In this document: positions 32,046-39,726 of the stretch, in pieces
How the letters are laid out: the number at the start of each line of letters is the position of its first letter
Numbering within the stretch: position 1 is the stretch's first letter
Source: Streptomyces sp. WZ.A104
GTDB taxonomy: Bacteria > Actinomycetota > Actinomycetes > Streptomycetales > Streptomycetaceae
Assembly: GCF_002382885.1 (NCBI RefSeq)
Contig: NZ_NWVL01000059.1
Location: 1 to 51,361 of the forward strand
Length of the DNA stretch: 51,361 nt
Direction: 5' to 3'
Position numbers and translations under genes: made by a program
Notes under the pieces: generated by a model
What the model saw: only the letters and a program-made list of their open reading frames with translations
Database searches by the model: none
What the model was told of the DNA's origin: nothing

Positions 32046-33494
32046 TCAGCCCGCCCGCACGTCGCGCCAGGCGGCCGGAATGCCGTCGGCGACGTCCTGC
32101 GCGGAGAGCGGGGCCCCGTCGGAGCCGTGCCGGGCGGCGAGTCCGTGGAGATACGCGCCCACGGACGCGGCGTCGCGCGGGGCGAGCCCGGCCGCGAGGA
32201 GGGACCCCGTCAGCCCGGAGAGCACATCGCCGCTGCCCGCCGTGGCGAGCCAGGCCGTGCCGGTCGGGTTGACCCGTACGGGGGTGTCCCGGGCCTCCGC
32301 GACCAGGGTCGTGGAGCCCTTGAGGAGCACGGTGGCGCGGTAGCGGGCGGCCAGTTCGCGGACGGCGGCGAGCCGCCCGGCCTCGACGTCCTCCCGAGCC
32401 GTGGAGAGCAGGGCGGCGGCCTCCCCCGCGTGCGGGGTCAGTACGGTCGGGGCGGTCCGGGTCCGTACGGTCTCGGCGTCCAGCAGCCGCAGCCCGTCCG
32501 CGTCGACCAGCACCGGGACGTCGGCGGCCAGCACGTCGGCGACGGCCGCCTCCGCCTCCCGCCCGTCCCCGAGCCCCGGCCCGACCACCCAGGCCTGCAC
32601 CCGCCCGGCCTTCGAGGGCGGCCCCGCGTGCACCAGCGCCTCGGGGTAGCGGCCGATCACCGCGTCCGCGCCCGGTCCGACGTACCGCACGGCCCCGGCC
32701 CCGCCGCGCAGCGCGCCCGCGACCGCGAGGACGGCGGCGCCCGGGTAGCGCTCGGACCCGGCGACGACGCCGACTACCCCGCGCCGGTACTTGTCGCTCT
32801 CGCCGCCCGGCACCGGCAGCAGGGCCGCGACGTCCGCGTACTGGAGCGCCTCCAGGTCCGGCGGCTCGGGCAGGTCCGGGCCGAGCCCGATGTCCACCAG
32901 CCGCAGGGCGCCCGCGTGTTCGGCGGCTGGGTCGATGAGGAGGCCCGGCTTGTACGTGCCGAAGGTGACCGTCGCGTCCGCCCGCACGGCATCGCCGTGG
33001 ACTTCCCCGGTGTCGGCCTCCACCCCGCTCGGCAGGTCGACGGCGATGACCGGGGTACGGTCCCGGGTCACCGCTTCCAGCAGCGCGGTGGCGTCCGCGC
33101 GCAGCCCGCCGCGCCCGCCGATGCCGGTGATGCCGTCCACGACGAGGTCGAGCACGCCCAGCCCGTCCGGCCCGTCGGCGACCTGCCCCCCGGCGGCGAG
33201 GAAGGCGGCGAGGCCACCCGGGTGGGCCCGGTCGGGGGCGAGCAGCAGGGCCCGGACACCCGCCCCCCGGCGGGCGAGCCGTGCGCCCGCGTACAGGGCG
33301 TCGCCGCCGTTGTCCCCGCTGCCGACGAGGAGCAGGACCCGGGCCCCGTAGACCCGGCCGCCGCGGCGCAGCAGATCGCCGCAGGCCACGGCGAGTCCGG
33401 CGGCGGCGCGCTGCATCAGGGCGCCCTCGGGCAGTCGCTGCATGAGGGCGGCCTCGGCGGCCCGTACGGTCTCCACGCTGTAGGCACGTCGCAT
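32046..33494 (-). CDS. nnr: Bifunctional NAD(P)HX epimerase/dehydratase
   Basis: This 482-aa fusion repairs hydrated NAD(P)H. The N-terminal epimerase domain (about 1-210) has LVGSGDNGGDALYAGARLA and VIAVDLPSGVEADTGEV. The C-terminal ADP-dependent dehydratase domain (about 220-480) has KYRRGVVGVVAGSERYPGAA, the VVGPGLG loop, LTPHAGEAAALL and the ATP-fold NPTGTAWLATAGSGDVLSGL. Both domains look complete. It sits between DUF488 and acpS in the housekeeping minus-strand block. Upstream is a 178-bp region of GCGATCAC-core repeats. Confidence 0.95.
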   Translation of the reverse strand: MRRAYSVETVRAAEAALMQRLPEGALMQRAAAGLAVACGDLLRRGGRVYGARVLLLVGSGDNGGDALYAGARLARRGAGVRALLLAPDRAHPGGLAAFLAAGGQVADGPDGLGVLDLVVDGITGIGGRGGLRADATALLEAVTRDRTPVIAVDLPSGVEADTGEVHGDAVRADATVTFGTYKPGLLIDPAAEHAGALRLVDIGLGPDLPEPPDLEALQYADVAALLPVPGGESDKYRRGVVGVVAGSERYPGAAVLAVAGALRGGAGAVRYVGPGADAVIGRYPEALVHAGPPSKAGRVQAWVVGPGLGDGREAEAAVADVLAADVPVLVDADGLRLLDAETVRTRTAPTVLTPHAGEAAALLSTAREDVEAGRLAAVRELAARYRATVLLKGSTTLVAEARDTPVRVNPTGTAWLATAGSGDVLSGLTGSLLAAGLAPRDAASVGAYLHGLAARHGSDGAPLSAQDVADGIPAAWRDVRAG

Positions 33495-33508
33495 GGGTCC
33501 AACCCTGG

Positions 33509-33690
33509 GCGATCACGACGGCGGACGCCAGCCCCGCGGGGCGTGGCGGCCCGGGACGACCGGGACAGCGGGCACCGCACGCGTGGAGCCGCGTGCTCAC
33601 CCCGCCGCGATCACGGCGGCGCGGCATGGACGACCCCCTCCGCGATCACGGCGGCGGACACCTGCCCCGGGCTCACCCCTCCGCGATCAC
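33509..33690. repeat. Four dispersed copies of a GCGATCAC-core repeat between nnr and acpS
   Basis: The core GCGATCAC occurs at 33509-33516, 33607-33614, 33642-33649 and 33683-33690. The last copy encodes the acpS C-terminus (VVIAEG). A longer unit, GCTCACCCC-N-CCGCGATCAC, occurs at 33595-33614 and 33671-33690, exactly 76 bp apart. This looks like duplicated copies of the acpS 3' end that have decayed in the intergenic gap. Confidence 0.75.
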
Positions 33691-34041
33691 CACCGCTGAT
33701 GCGACCCCCGCGTCATGGCTGAGCGAGACGTGCCAGCCGCGCACGCCCAGTTCGGCGGCGCGGGCGGCGACCGTGCCGCTCACCCGCAGCCGGGGCTGCC
33801 CGCTCTCCTCGACCCAGACCTCCGCGTCGCTCCAGAGCAGCCCGCCGGGCGCGCCGAGCGCCTTGGCCAGGGCCTCCTTCGCGGCGAACCGGGCGGCGAG
33901 CGAGGCGATTCCGCGCCGCTCGCCGCTGGGCAGTGTCAGCTCGCCCTCGACGAAGAGCCGGTCCGCCAGCTGGGGCGTACGCTCCAGCGCCGCGCCGAAG
34001 CGCTCGATCTCGGCCACGTCGATGCCGACCCCAATGATCAC
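33673..34041 (-). CDS. acpS: Holo-acyl-carrier-protein synthase
   Basis: This 122-aa 4'-phosphopantetheinyl transferase activates ACP for fatty-acid and polyketide synthesis. It has the metal-binding GVGIDVAEIERF near the start and RFAAKEALAKALG, then HVSLSHDAGVASAVV at the end, all AcpS signatures. The GTG at 34041 places the conserved IIGVGID at the N-terminus and follows a GAGGGTGGGG stretch; longer in-frame starts would add unconserved residues. Next to glmS, as in other Streptomyces. Confidence 0.95.
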   Translation of the reverse strand: MIIGVGIDVAEIERFGAALERTPQLADRLFVEGELTLPSGERRGIASLAARFAAKEALAKALGAPGGLLWSDAEVWVEESGQPRLRVSGTVAARAAELGVRGWHVSLSHDAGVASAVVIAEG

Positions 34042-34101
34042 GACCCCACCCTCGCCATCCCTGTCGTTCTCGCGACCCGGGGACGCCCCGGGTCGCTCCA
34101 C

Positions 34102-35949
34102 TCACTCCACGGTCACGGACTTCGCCAGATTGCGCGGCTGGTCCACTTCGTTGCCGCGGGCCGTCGCCAGCTCGCAGGCGAAGACCTGGAGCGGCACGGT
34201 GGCGACCAGCGGCTGAAGCAGCGTAGGCGTTGCGGGGACGGTGATGAGGTGGTCGGCGTACGGGACGACGGCCCGGTCGCCCTCCTCGGCGACGACGACG
34301 GTGAGCGCGCCCCGGGCCCGGATCTCCTGGATGTTGGAGACGATCTTGTCGTGGAGCACCGAACGCCCGCGTGGCGACGGCACGATGACGACGACCGGAA
34401 GGCCTTCCTCGATGAGCGCGATCGGCCCGTGCTTGAGCTCCCCGGCCGCGAAGCCTTCGGCATGCATGTAGGCGAGTTCCTTGAGCTTGAGCGCGCCTTC
34501 GAGGGCGACCGGGTAGCCGACGTGGCGCCCGAGGAAGAGGACGGTGTCGTGGTGGGCGAGGGAGCGGGCCAGCTCGCGGACGGGCTCCATGGTCGTCAGG
34601 ACGCGTCCGACCTCGGCGGAGATCGCGGCGAGCTGGCGTACGACTGTCCGGATCTCGTCGGCCCACTTGGTGCCGTGGAGCTGGCCCAGGTAGAGGGCGA
34701 CGAGGTAGCAGGCGACGAGCTGGGTGAGGAAGGCCTTGGTGGAGGCGACGGCGACCTCGGGCCCGGCGTGGGTGTAGAGGACCGCGTCGGATTCCCGGGG
34801 AATGGTCGAGCCGTTCGTATTGCAGATGGCGAGCACCTTGGCGCCCTGTTCGCGGGCGTGGCGCAGCGCCATCAGGGTGTCCATGGTCTCGCCGGACTGG
34901 GAGATGGCGACGACGAGGGTGCGCTGGTCGAGGATCGGGTCGCGGTAGCGGAACTCACTGGCCAGCTCGGTCTCGCAGGGCAGCCGGGTCCAGTGCTCGA
35001 TGGCGTACTTGGCGATCATTCCGGCGTGGAAGGCGGTCCCGCAGGCGACGATGACGACCTTGTCGATCTCGCGGAGTTCGGCGTCCGGGATGCGTACCTC
35101 GTCGAGGTGGAGCGAGCCCTCGCCGTCGATCCGGCCGAGGAGGGTGTCGGCGACGGCCTGGGGCTGGTCGGCGATCTCCTTGAGCATGAAGGAGGCGTAC
35201 CCGCCCTTCTCGGCGGCGGAGGCGTCCCAGTCGACGTGGTACTCGCGCACCTCGGCGAGGTCCCCGTCGAACCCGGTGACGGTGACGCCCTCGCGGCTCA
35301 GTTCGACGACCTGGTCCTGGCCCAGCTCGATGGCGGAACGGGTGTGGGCGATGAACGCGGCGACATCGGAGGCGAGGAACCACTCGTCCTGCCCGACGCC
35401 CACGACGAGCGGCGAGTTGCGCCGGGCGCCGACCACCACGTCCGGCTGGTCCGCGTGCACGGCGACGAGGGTGAACGCCCCTTCCAGCCGCCGGCACACC
35501 TGCCGCATCGCCTCCGCGAGGTCCGCGCCCGCCGAGTACGCCTCGGCCAGCAGATGCGCGACGACCTCGGTGTCCGTGTCCGACTCCAGGGCGTGCCCGC
35601 GCCCGGTCAGCTCGCGCCGCAGGGCCGCGAAGTTCTCGATGATCCCGTTGTGGACGACGGCGACGCGGCCCGCGTTGTCCAGGTGGGGGTGGGCGTTGGC
35701 GTCGTTGGGCGCCCCGTGCGTCGCCCACCGCGTGTGCCCGATCCCGGTCCGCCCGGCCGGCAGCGGCCGGTCCCCCAGCTCCTTCTCCAGATTGACGAGC
35801 TTGCCCGCCTTCTTCGCGGCGGCGAGCCCGCCGTCCGCGAGCACGGCGACACCCGCCGAGTCGTAGCCCCGGTATTCGAGGCGCTTGAGTCCCGCGACGA
35901 CGACGTCCTGCGCCGACTGCCCACCGACATAACCCACGATTCCGCACAT
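34102..35949 (-). CDS. glmS: Glutamine-fructose-6-phosphate aminotransferase
   Basis: This 615-aa enzyme makes glucosamine-6-phosphate, the entry to UDP-GlcNAc for peptidoglycan. The N-terminal glutaminase domain starts with the nucleophile Cys2 (MCGIVGYVGG) and has GHTRWATHG and VVHNGIIEN. The two SIS isomerase domains carry ACGTAFHAG and SQSGETMDTL in the first and ALKLKELAYMHAEGF in the second. The end ...AKSVTVE is canonical. The start is fixed at the ATG at 35949 because Cys2 must be N-terminal; upstream extension is not coding. No glmS ribozyme is seen. It is divergent from vapBC and shares a 98-bp intergenic region with an operator-like repeat. Confidence 0.97.
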   Translation of the reverse strand: MCGIVGYVGGQSAQDVVVAGLKRLEYRGYDSAGVAVLADGGLAAAKKAGKLVNLEKELGDRPLPAGRTGIGHTRWATHGAPNDANAHPHLDNAGRVAVVHNGIIENFAALRRELTGRGHALESDTDTEVVAHLLAEAYSAGADLAEAMRQVCRRLEGAFTLVAVHADQPDVVVGARRNSPLVVGVGQDEWFLASDVAAFIAHTRSAIELGQDQVVELSREGVTVTGFDGDLAEVREYHVDWDASAAEKGGYASFMLKEIADQPQAVADTLLGRIDGEGSLHLDEVRIPDAELREIDKVVIVACGTAFHAGMIAKYAIEHWTRLPCETELASEFRYRDPILDQRTLVVAISQSGETMDTLMALRHAREQGAKVLAICNTNGSTIPRESDAVLYTHAGPEVAVASTKAFLTQLVACYLVALYLGQLHGTKWADEIRTVVRQLAAISAEVGRVLTTMEPVRELARSLAHHDTVLFLGRHVGYPVALEGALKLKELAYMHAEGFAAGELKHGPIALIEEGLPVVVIVPSPRGRSVLHDKIVSNIQEIRARGALTVVVAEEGDRAVVPYADHLITVPATPTLLQPLVATVPLQVFACELATARGNEVDQPRNLAKSVTVE

Positions 35950-35985
35950 AGCGGCACCATAAGGCCGAAAACGGCTCGCGGGAGA

Positions 35986-36025
35986 GATGTTGGTGCCATA
36001 TAGTTTTTTGTACATCACCAACATC
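35986..36025. promoter_or_regulatory. Operator-like inverted repeat between glmS and vapBC
   Basis: GATGTTGGTG (35986-35995) and CACCAACATC (36016-36025) are perfect 10-bp inverted arms around a 20-bp AT-rich core with TATAGTTTTTTG. The core could hold the -10 of vapBC or of glmS. VapB antitoxins usually repress their own operon through such repeats, so this is the likely VapB/VapBC site. Confidence 0.75.
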
Positions 36026-36047
36026 GCCACATAGCGGGAGGCCGGAC

Positions 36048-36269
36048 ATGTCGGTGACGCAGATCGACATAGACGATGAAGCGCTGGAGCGGGCGATGAC
36101 CCTGTCCAAGGCGCGGACGAAGAAGGAGACCGTCAACATCGCCCTGCGCTTCTACGCGGAGCAGCAGGAGCGTGCGGCACGGATCAGCCGCCACTTCGAG
36201 CGCGCACGCGACTGGGGCGCGGTCGAGGACGCCGAGCGGCGGCACCGGGCTGAGAAGGACGGCCGGTGA
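36048..36269 (+). CDS. vapB: VapB-type antitoxin
   Basis: This 73-aa protein has an N-terminal VapB/ribbon-helix-helix-like region (VTQIDIDDEALERAMTLSKARTKKETVNIALR) and a charged C-terminal tail (FERARDWGAVEDAERRHR) expected to wrap the toxin. The start ATG follows GGGAGG with 6-nt spacing. Its stop overlaps the toxin start (GTGA). It binds and neutralises the PIN toxin and probably represses transcription at the adjacent inverted repeat. Confidence 0.92.
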   Translation: MSVTQIDIDDEALERAMTLSKARTKKETVNIALRFYAEQQERAARISRHFERARDWGAVEDAERRHRAEKDGR

Positions 36270-36676
36270 TCTACCTGCTCGACACGTCGGGCCTTGCGCG
36301 GCTGCTCTCCGACACGGCTCTGCAGTCGGTGTGGTCCGATGCGATCGAGGCCGGAACGGTCGCCTCCTGCTACCCGCAGCGGGCGGAGTTCCTGTACGGC
36401 GCCCAGAACGCACGCGAGTACGACGAGATCGTGGAGATGTTCACCGACCTCTACCCGGACGTCGCGGTGCCGAAGAGCGCAGGGCGCTGGATCGCCTCGG
36501 TCCAGCACCGCATGGCACGCGCCGGGCAGCACCGCAGCGCCTCCGCCGTGGACCTCGTCATCGCGGCCACGGCGGCCCATCACGGCCTGACGGTCCTCCA
36601 TGACGACCTCGACTACCGCACGGTCGCCCGGCACGCCCCGGACCTCGGCGAGCACAGCGTTCACGACGTGGCCTGA
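36266..36676 (+). CDS. vapC: VapC-type PIN-domain toxin
   Basis: This 136-aa PIN ribonuclease has acidic active-site residues at D6 (LLDTSGLA), E41 (RAEFLYGA), the aspartate in SASAVDLVIAATA, and the late HDDLDY. All four positions are present, so it should be active. PIN toxins cleave RNA, often tRNA or rRNA. The GTG start overlaps the vapB stop, giving the usual antitoxin-first coupled operon. Confidence 0.93.
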   Translation: MIYLLDTSGLARLLSDTALQSVWSDAIEAGTVASCYPQRAEFLYGAQNAREYDEIVEMFTDLYPDVAVPKSAGRWIASVQHRMARAGQHRSASAVDLVIAATAAHHGLTVLHDDLDYRTVARHAPDLGEHSVHDVA

Positions 36677-36733
36677 GACTCCGGTGCGGGCACGTGCCGG
36701 GGCCCGCACCGGGGCAGGGTCGGCTTCGGCCCG

Positions 36734-36910
36734 TCACGTGCGGTACTGCGCCTCCTTGCCGATCGACCGGTACATGCAGTCGGCGTTCTCGATCAGTTGC
36801 AGCACCGCGTCCCGGTTGCGGGAGGTCTCGCGCCCGATGACCTCGCCGGGCGGATGGAAGCCGCCGCTCCACGACGAGCGCGGGTACATCTCGAAGGCAC
36901 ACGGGCCCAC
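36734..36910 (-). CDS. Small unrecognised coding segment (58 codons), possibly a gene remnant
   Basis: An open frame from a GTG at 36910 has nearly every codon ending in G or C, and reads CAFEMYPRSSW..., GFHPPGEVIGRETSRNRDAV and DCMYRSIGKEAQYR. It is mixed hydrophobic, charged and aromatic in a way that looks like true protein. There is no ribosome site, and the frame remains open upstream into the end of the sigma-factor gene in another register, so it may be the C-terminal remnant of a larger gene. I do not recognise the family. Confidence 0.45.
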   Translation of the reverse strand: MGPCAFEMYPRSSWSGGFHPPGEVIGRETSRNRDAVLQLIENADCMYRSIGKEAQYRT

Positions 36911-36914
36911 CCAC

Positions 36915-38309
36915 TCAGGCAGGCGCAGGCCCGCCCCGCCCCTCCCCCAGCTTCCGCCTCAGCGCCGCCCGCTCCGGCTCGGTGCCCGCCAGCTCCAGCG
37001 CCTCCCGGTACGCCACAGCCGCCTCTCCGCCCCGCCCCAGGCGGCTCAGCAGATCACCCCGCGCCACCACGTACGGCGGGTACGCCCGCAACCGGGGCTC
37101 CCCCGCCAGCGCGTCCAGCAGAGCGAGACCGGCCCCCGGCCCGTCGCGCATCGCCACCGCGACGGCGCGGTTCACCGCCACCACGGGAGACGGGGTGAGG
37201 GTGAGCAGTACGTCGTACAGGGCCACGATCTGCGCCCAGTCCGTGGACTCCACGTCCGCCGCCTCGTCGTGCAGGGCGGCGATCGCGGCCTGCACCCCGT
37301 ACGGCCCGGCCGGCCCCCCGGTCAGCGCCTGCACCACCAGACCCCGCCCCTCCTCGATCATCGCCCGGTCCCAGAGCCCCCGGTCCTGGTCCTCCAGGAG
37401 CACCGGCTCCCCCTCCGGGCCGGTCCGCGCCCCGCGCCGGGCATGGACGAGGAGCAGCAGCGCCAGGAGCCCGGCACTCTCCCGTTCGGCGGGGAGCAGG
37501 CGGCGCAGTATCCGGGCCAGCCGGATCGCCTCCTCGGCCAGGTCCAGCCGCTGGAGCCGGGGGCCGGAGCTGGCCGCGTACCCCTCCGTGAAGACCGAGT
37601 AGACGACCTGGAGCACCCCGGGCAGCCGGTCCGGAAGTTCGTCGGGGCCCGGCACCCGGAACGGAATCCGGGCCTCGCGGATCTTCTTCTTCGCCCGCAC
37701 GATCCGCTGGGCCATGGTCGCGGTCGGCACGAGGAAGGCCCGTGCCACCTCGGGGGTGGTGAGACCGGCCAGGCAGCGCAGGGTGAGGGCCGTACGGTCC
37801 TCGGCGGCGAGGGCGGGGTGGGCGCAGGTGAAGAACAACTGGAGCCGTTCGTCCGGCAGTTCACCGAGACCGGTCGGGGCTGCGACGGCCTCCGCCCGGT
37901 CCGCGTCGGCCTGGAGGACGGCGAGCCGGGCGGCGTACGCCCGGTCCCGCCGCAGCCGGTCCACGGCCCTGCGCCGCGCGGTCGTCAGCAGCCAGGCCCC
38001 GGGGCGGGCGGGGACACCCTCGGCGGGCCAGTGGAGGAGGGCCGCCTCGATCGCCTCGGACGTCACCTCCTCGGCCAGATCGAGATCCCCGAACCGGCGT
38101 ACGAGGGAGGCGAGCAACAGCCCACGCTCCTCCCGGAAGACCGACTCGACGGCAACCCTGGCCTCGACGGCGTCAGCCTCCTCCCGGGAATCCTGGGAAT
38201 CCTGGGAATCCTGGGAATCCCGAGCGCCTTGGGCACCCCGGGCGCCTTGGGCACCCCGGGCATCCCCCGCCGTCCGGTCCTCCCTCGGGAACACGTCCTC
38301 GCCCGCCAC
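36915..38309 (-). CDS. ECF42-type RNA polymerase sigma factor with long C-terminal extension
   Basis: This 464-aa sigma factor has region 2 (ESVFREERGLLLASLVRRFGDLDLAEE through RPGAWLLTTARRRAVDRLRRD) and region 4 (LRCLAGLTTPEVARAFLVPTATMAQRIVRAKKKI). A long helical C-terminal domain (about 215-464) ends in a TPR-like part (PPYVVARGDLLSRLGRGGEAAVAYREALELAG). That architecture, and the DGPF/YCII protein just upstream, define the ECF42 group. The GTG at 38309 lies 6 bp after the partner's stop. The N-terminal linker is repetitive (GAQGAR twice, then SQD repeats) from tandem DNA repeats. These sigma factors have no classical anti-sigma; the extension is needed for activity in studied members. Confidence 0.9.
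   Translation of the reverse strand: MAGEDVFPREDRTAGDARGAQGARGAQGARDSQDSQDSQDSREEADAVEARVAVESVFREERGLLLASLVRRFGDLDLAEEVTSEAIEAALLHWPAEGVPARPGAWLLTTARRRAVDRLRRDRAYAARLAVLQADADRAEAVAAPTGLGELPDERLQLFFTCAHPALAAEDRTALTLRCLAGLTTPEVARAFLVPTATMAQRIVRAKKKIREARIPFRVPGPDELPDRLPGVLQVVYSVFTEGYAASSGPRLQRLDLAEEAIRLARILRRLLPAERESAGLLALLLLVHARRGARTGPEGEPVLLEDQDRGLWDRAMIEEGRGLVVQALTGGPAGPYGVQAAIAALHDEAADVESTDWAQIVALYDVLLTLTPSPVVAVNRAVAVAMRDGPGAGLALLDALAGEPRLRAYPPYVVARGDLLSRLGRGGEAAVAYREALELAGTEPERAALRRKLGEGRGGPAPA
38186..38259. repeat. Tandem repeats in the sigma-factor N-terminal linker
   Basis: Four copies of the 9-bp unit GGGAATCCT (38186-38221, the last with C for T) encode SQD repeats. Two copies of an 18-bp unit GCGCCTTGGGCACCCCGG (38224-38241, 38242-38259) encode GAQGAR repeats. 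All units are multiples of three, so slippage would change linker length without breaking the frame. Confidence 0.9.
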
Positions 38310-38314
38310 CGTTC

Positions 38315-38665
38315 TCAGCCCCCGAAGTCCGCGACCGGCCGGACGACGACCGAGCCGCCGTCCCGCGCACCGGGGCAGCGGGCGGCCCAGTCGAGGGCGG
38401 CATCGAGGTCCGGCACATCGATGACCAGGAACCCGCCCAGCAGCTCCCGCGTCTCCGCGAACGGCCCGTCCGTCACCGTCCGCTCCCCGGTCGGCGAGAC
38501 CCGCACGGTGGTCGCGGTCACGAGGTCGGCCAGCGACTCCCCGGAGACGAGAATCCCCGCGTCGCGTACGTCCTTGTCGTAGGCCATCCAGTCCTCGACG
38601 GTGCACTGTGGCGCCCCGCCCTGCTCGTCGACGGCCCCGCTGTGGATCAGCAGCATGTACTTCAT
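38315..38665 (-). CDS. DGPF/YCII-related protein
   Basis: This 116-aa protein is of the YCII/DGPF family: MKYMLLIHSG start, MAYDKDVRDAGILVSGESL, and the diagnostic DGPF at 66-69 (TVTDGPFAETRELLGGFLVID), then DAALDWAARCPG. These proteins are encoded beside ECF42 sigma factors and are their usual targets; biochemical role unknown. The ATG at 38665 has AGGAG with 7-nt spacing. It is transcribed with the sigma gene, with only 5 bp between them. Confidence 0.92.
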   Translation of the reverse strand: MKYMLLIHSGAVDEQGGAPQCTVEDWMAYDKDVRDAGILVSGESLADLVTATTVRVSPTGERTVTDGPFAETRELLGGFLVIDVPDLDAALDWAARCPGARDGGSVVVRPVADFGG

Positions 38666-38694
38666 GGTCCGACTCCTGTCGTATGGGTGTTCCG

Positions 38695-38710
38695 AGCCCC
38701 CTGCGGGGCT
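38695..38710 (-). promoter_or_regulatory. Small leader hairpin
   Basis: AGCCCC / GGGGCT arms with a CTGC loop lie between the predicted ECF42 promoter and the DGPF gene. Confidence 0.4.
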
Positions 38711-38722
38711 GCCTTACACCTT

Positions 38723-38752
38723 GACGACGAACGGACCGGGCCCCGATCGACA
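38723..38752 (-). promoter_or_regulatory. ECF42-like promoter for the DGPF-sigma operon
   Basis: On the minus strand TGTCGA (38747-38752) is followed after 17 nt by CGTC (38726-38729), with a second CGTC next to it. The ECF42 consensus I recall is TGTCGA at -35 and CG(A/T)C at -10. This supports autoregulation of the pair. Confidence 0.6.
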
Positions 38753-38846
38753 CGCCACCCGCAGTTTTCTTCCGAACCTCAGCTTGTTGTTTAACGTCGC
38801 AGGTCACTCGACCTGCTGATCTGCGGTTCTTCTTGGGACAGCGGAG

Positions 38847-38906
38847 GCGGCCGTTCTCCACGCTTCGAGATGTCGAGTCACGAAGTGCACACAAGAGAAC
38901 GGCCGC
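38847..38906. repeat. 12-bp inverted repeat directly upstream of the transposase
   Basis: GCGGCCGTTCTC (38847-38858) and GAGAACGGCCGC (38895-38906) are perfect inverted arms 36 bp apart, ending 5 bp before the transposase ATG. A separate perfect hairpin GCAGGTC / GACCTGC lies at 38799-38816. One of these may mark the left end of the insertion sequence or control transposase expression. Confidence 0.65.
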
Positions 38907-38911
38907 TGTGC

Positions 38912-39695
38912 ATGAGTTTCCCTGTCTCTGGGGCCGCGGGCGAGGCATTGGGTGTCTTGTCCCGCTTTCGGGTTGAGTTCTACGACTGCCTGTACGCCCG
39001 CGCGGATGCGCTCTTCGAGCTGACGGACGCCGCGTTGTGCACGGACGGCCCGGTGAAGACGCTGGTCGAGCTGTCGTTGACGGCCGAGCACCGCCGTGGA
39101 CACGGTGCGATGTACGCGGGGCTCGACCGGGGCCGGCTGGAGCCGGCTCGGCTCCGCCGGTCACTGGCCGGCCTGCCGCTGCCGAGGGCAGCCGACGGGC
39201 GGATCGTCCTGGCCGTAGACGTCTCCCACTGGCTGAGGCCGGATGCTCCGACCAGCGACGATCGGCTGTTCTGTCACGTCTACGGTCGGGGCGACCGCAG
39301 TTCGGGCCCGTTCATCCCCCGCTGGCCCTACTCCTTCGTCGCGGCCCTGGAAACAGGCCGCACCTCGTGGGTGGCACTGCTGGACGCGGTGCGGCTGGGA
39401 CCGGCCGACGACGCGACGGCCGTGACCGCCGCCCAGCTCCGCGAGGTCCTCGACCGGCTGCGCGGGGCGGGGCACTGGAAGCCGGGCGACCCCGAAATCC
39501 TGATCACGATGGACGCCGGTTACGGCGTCGCCCACCTCTCCTACGTCCTGGCCGATCTGCCCGTCGTCCTGGCCGGGCGTCTGCGCTCGGACCGCGTCAT
39601 GCTCCGCGACGCGGGCCCGGCTCGCTCGGGCCCGAAGGGCGGGCGGCCGCGCCGGCACGGATGCGTGCTGACCTTCGCCAAGCCCGACAGCCGCA
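38912..39695 (+). mobile_element. Truncated insertion-sequence transposase (DDE type, IS701-like)
   Basis: The ATG at 38912 opens a transposase N-terminal two-thirds: EALGVLSRFRVEFYDCLYA, LVELSLTAEHRRGHGAMY, then the DDE core with the first Asp in IVLAVDVSHWLRPD and the second in ILITMDAGYGVAHLSYVLADLP. Homology appears to stop after FAKPDS near 39695, where intact members continue for roughly 200 residues including the third acidic residue. The frame then runs on into the antisense of the TetR gene until 39862. The right half of the element and its right terminus are gone, so it is not autonomous. The family name is from pattern memory only. Confidence 0.8.
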
Positions 39696-39726
39696 TGATT
39701 CTGGCTACCTGCTGTGGTCAACCGCC

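Noticed and set aside
31615..33627. 670-codon minus-strand frame joining DUF488 to the nnr region
   Set aside because: Only its last 128 codons (DUF488) are real; the rest is an alternative frame of nnr.
33715..36003. 762-codon open frame on the plus strand
   Set aside because: Antisense of acpS and glmS; no recognisable protein motif.
35950..36047. A glmS ribozyme upstream of glmS
   Set aside because: The gap is 98 bp and is explained by the vapBC/glmS inverted repeat; no ribozyme-like core is seen, and this class is typical of Firmicutes.
38186..38259. Tandem repeats as a mobile or CRISPR-like element
   Set aside because: They are short in-frame repeats inside the sigma-factor linker and encode SQD and GAQGAR units.
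36600..38582. 660-codon open frame on the plus strand
   Set aside because: Antisense of the ECF42 sigma gene.
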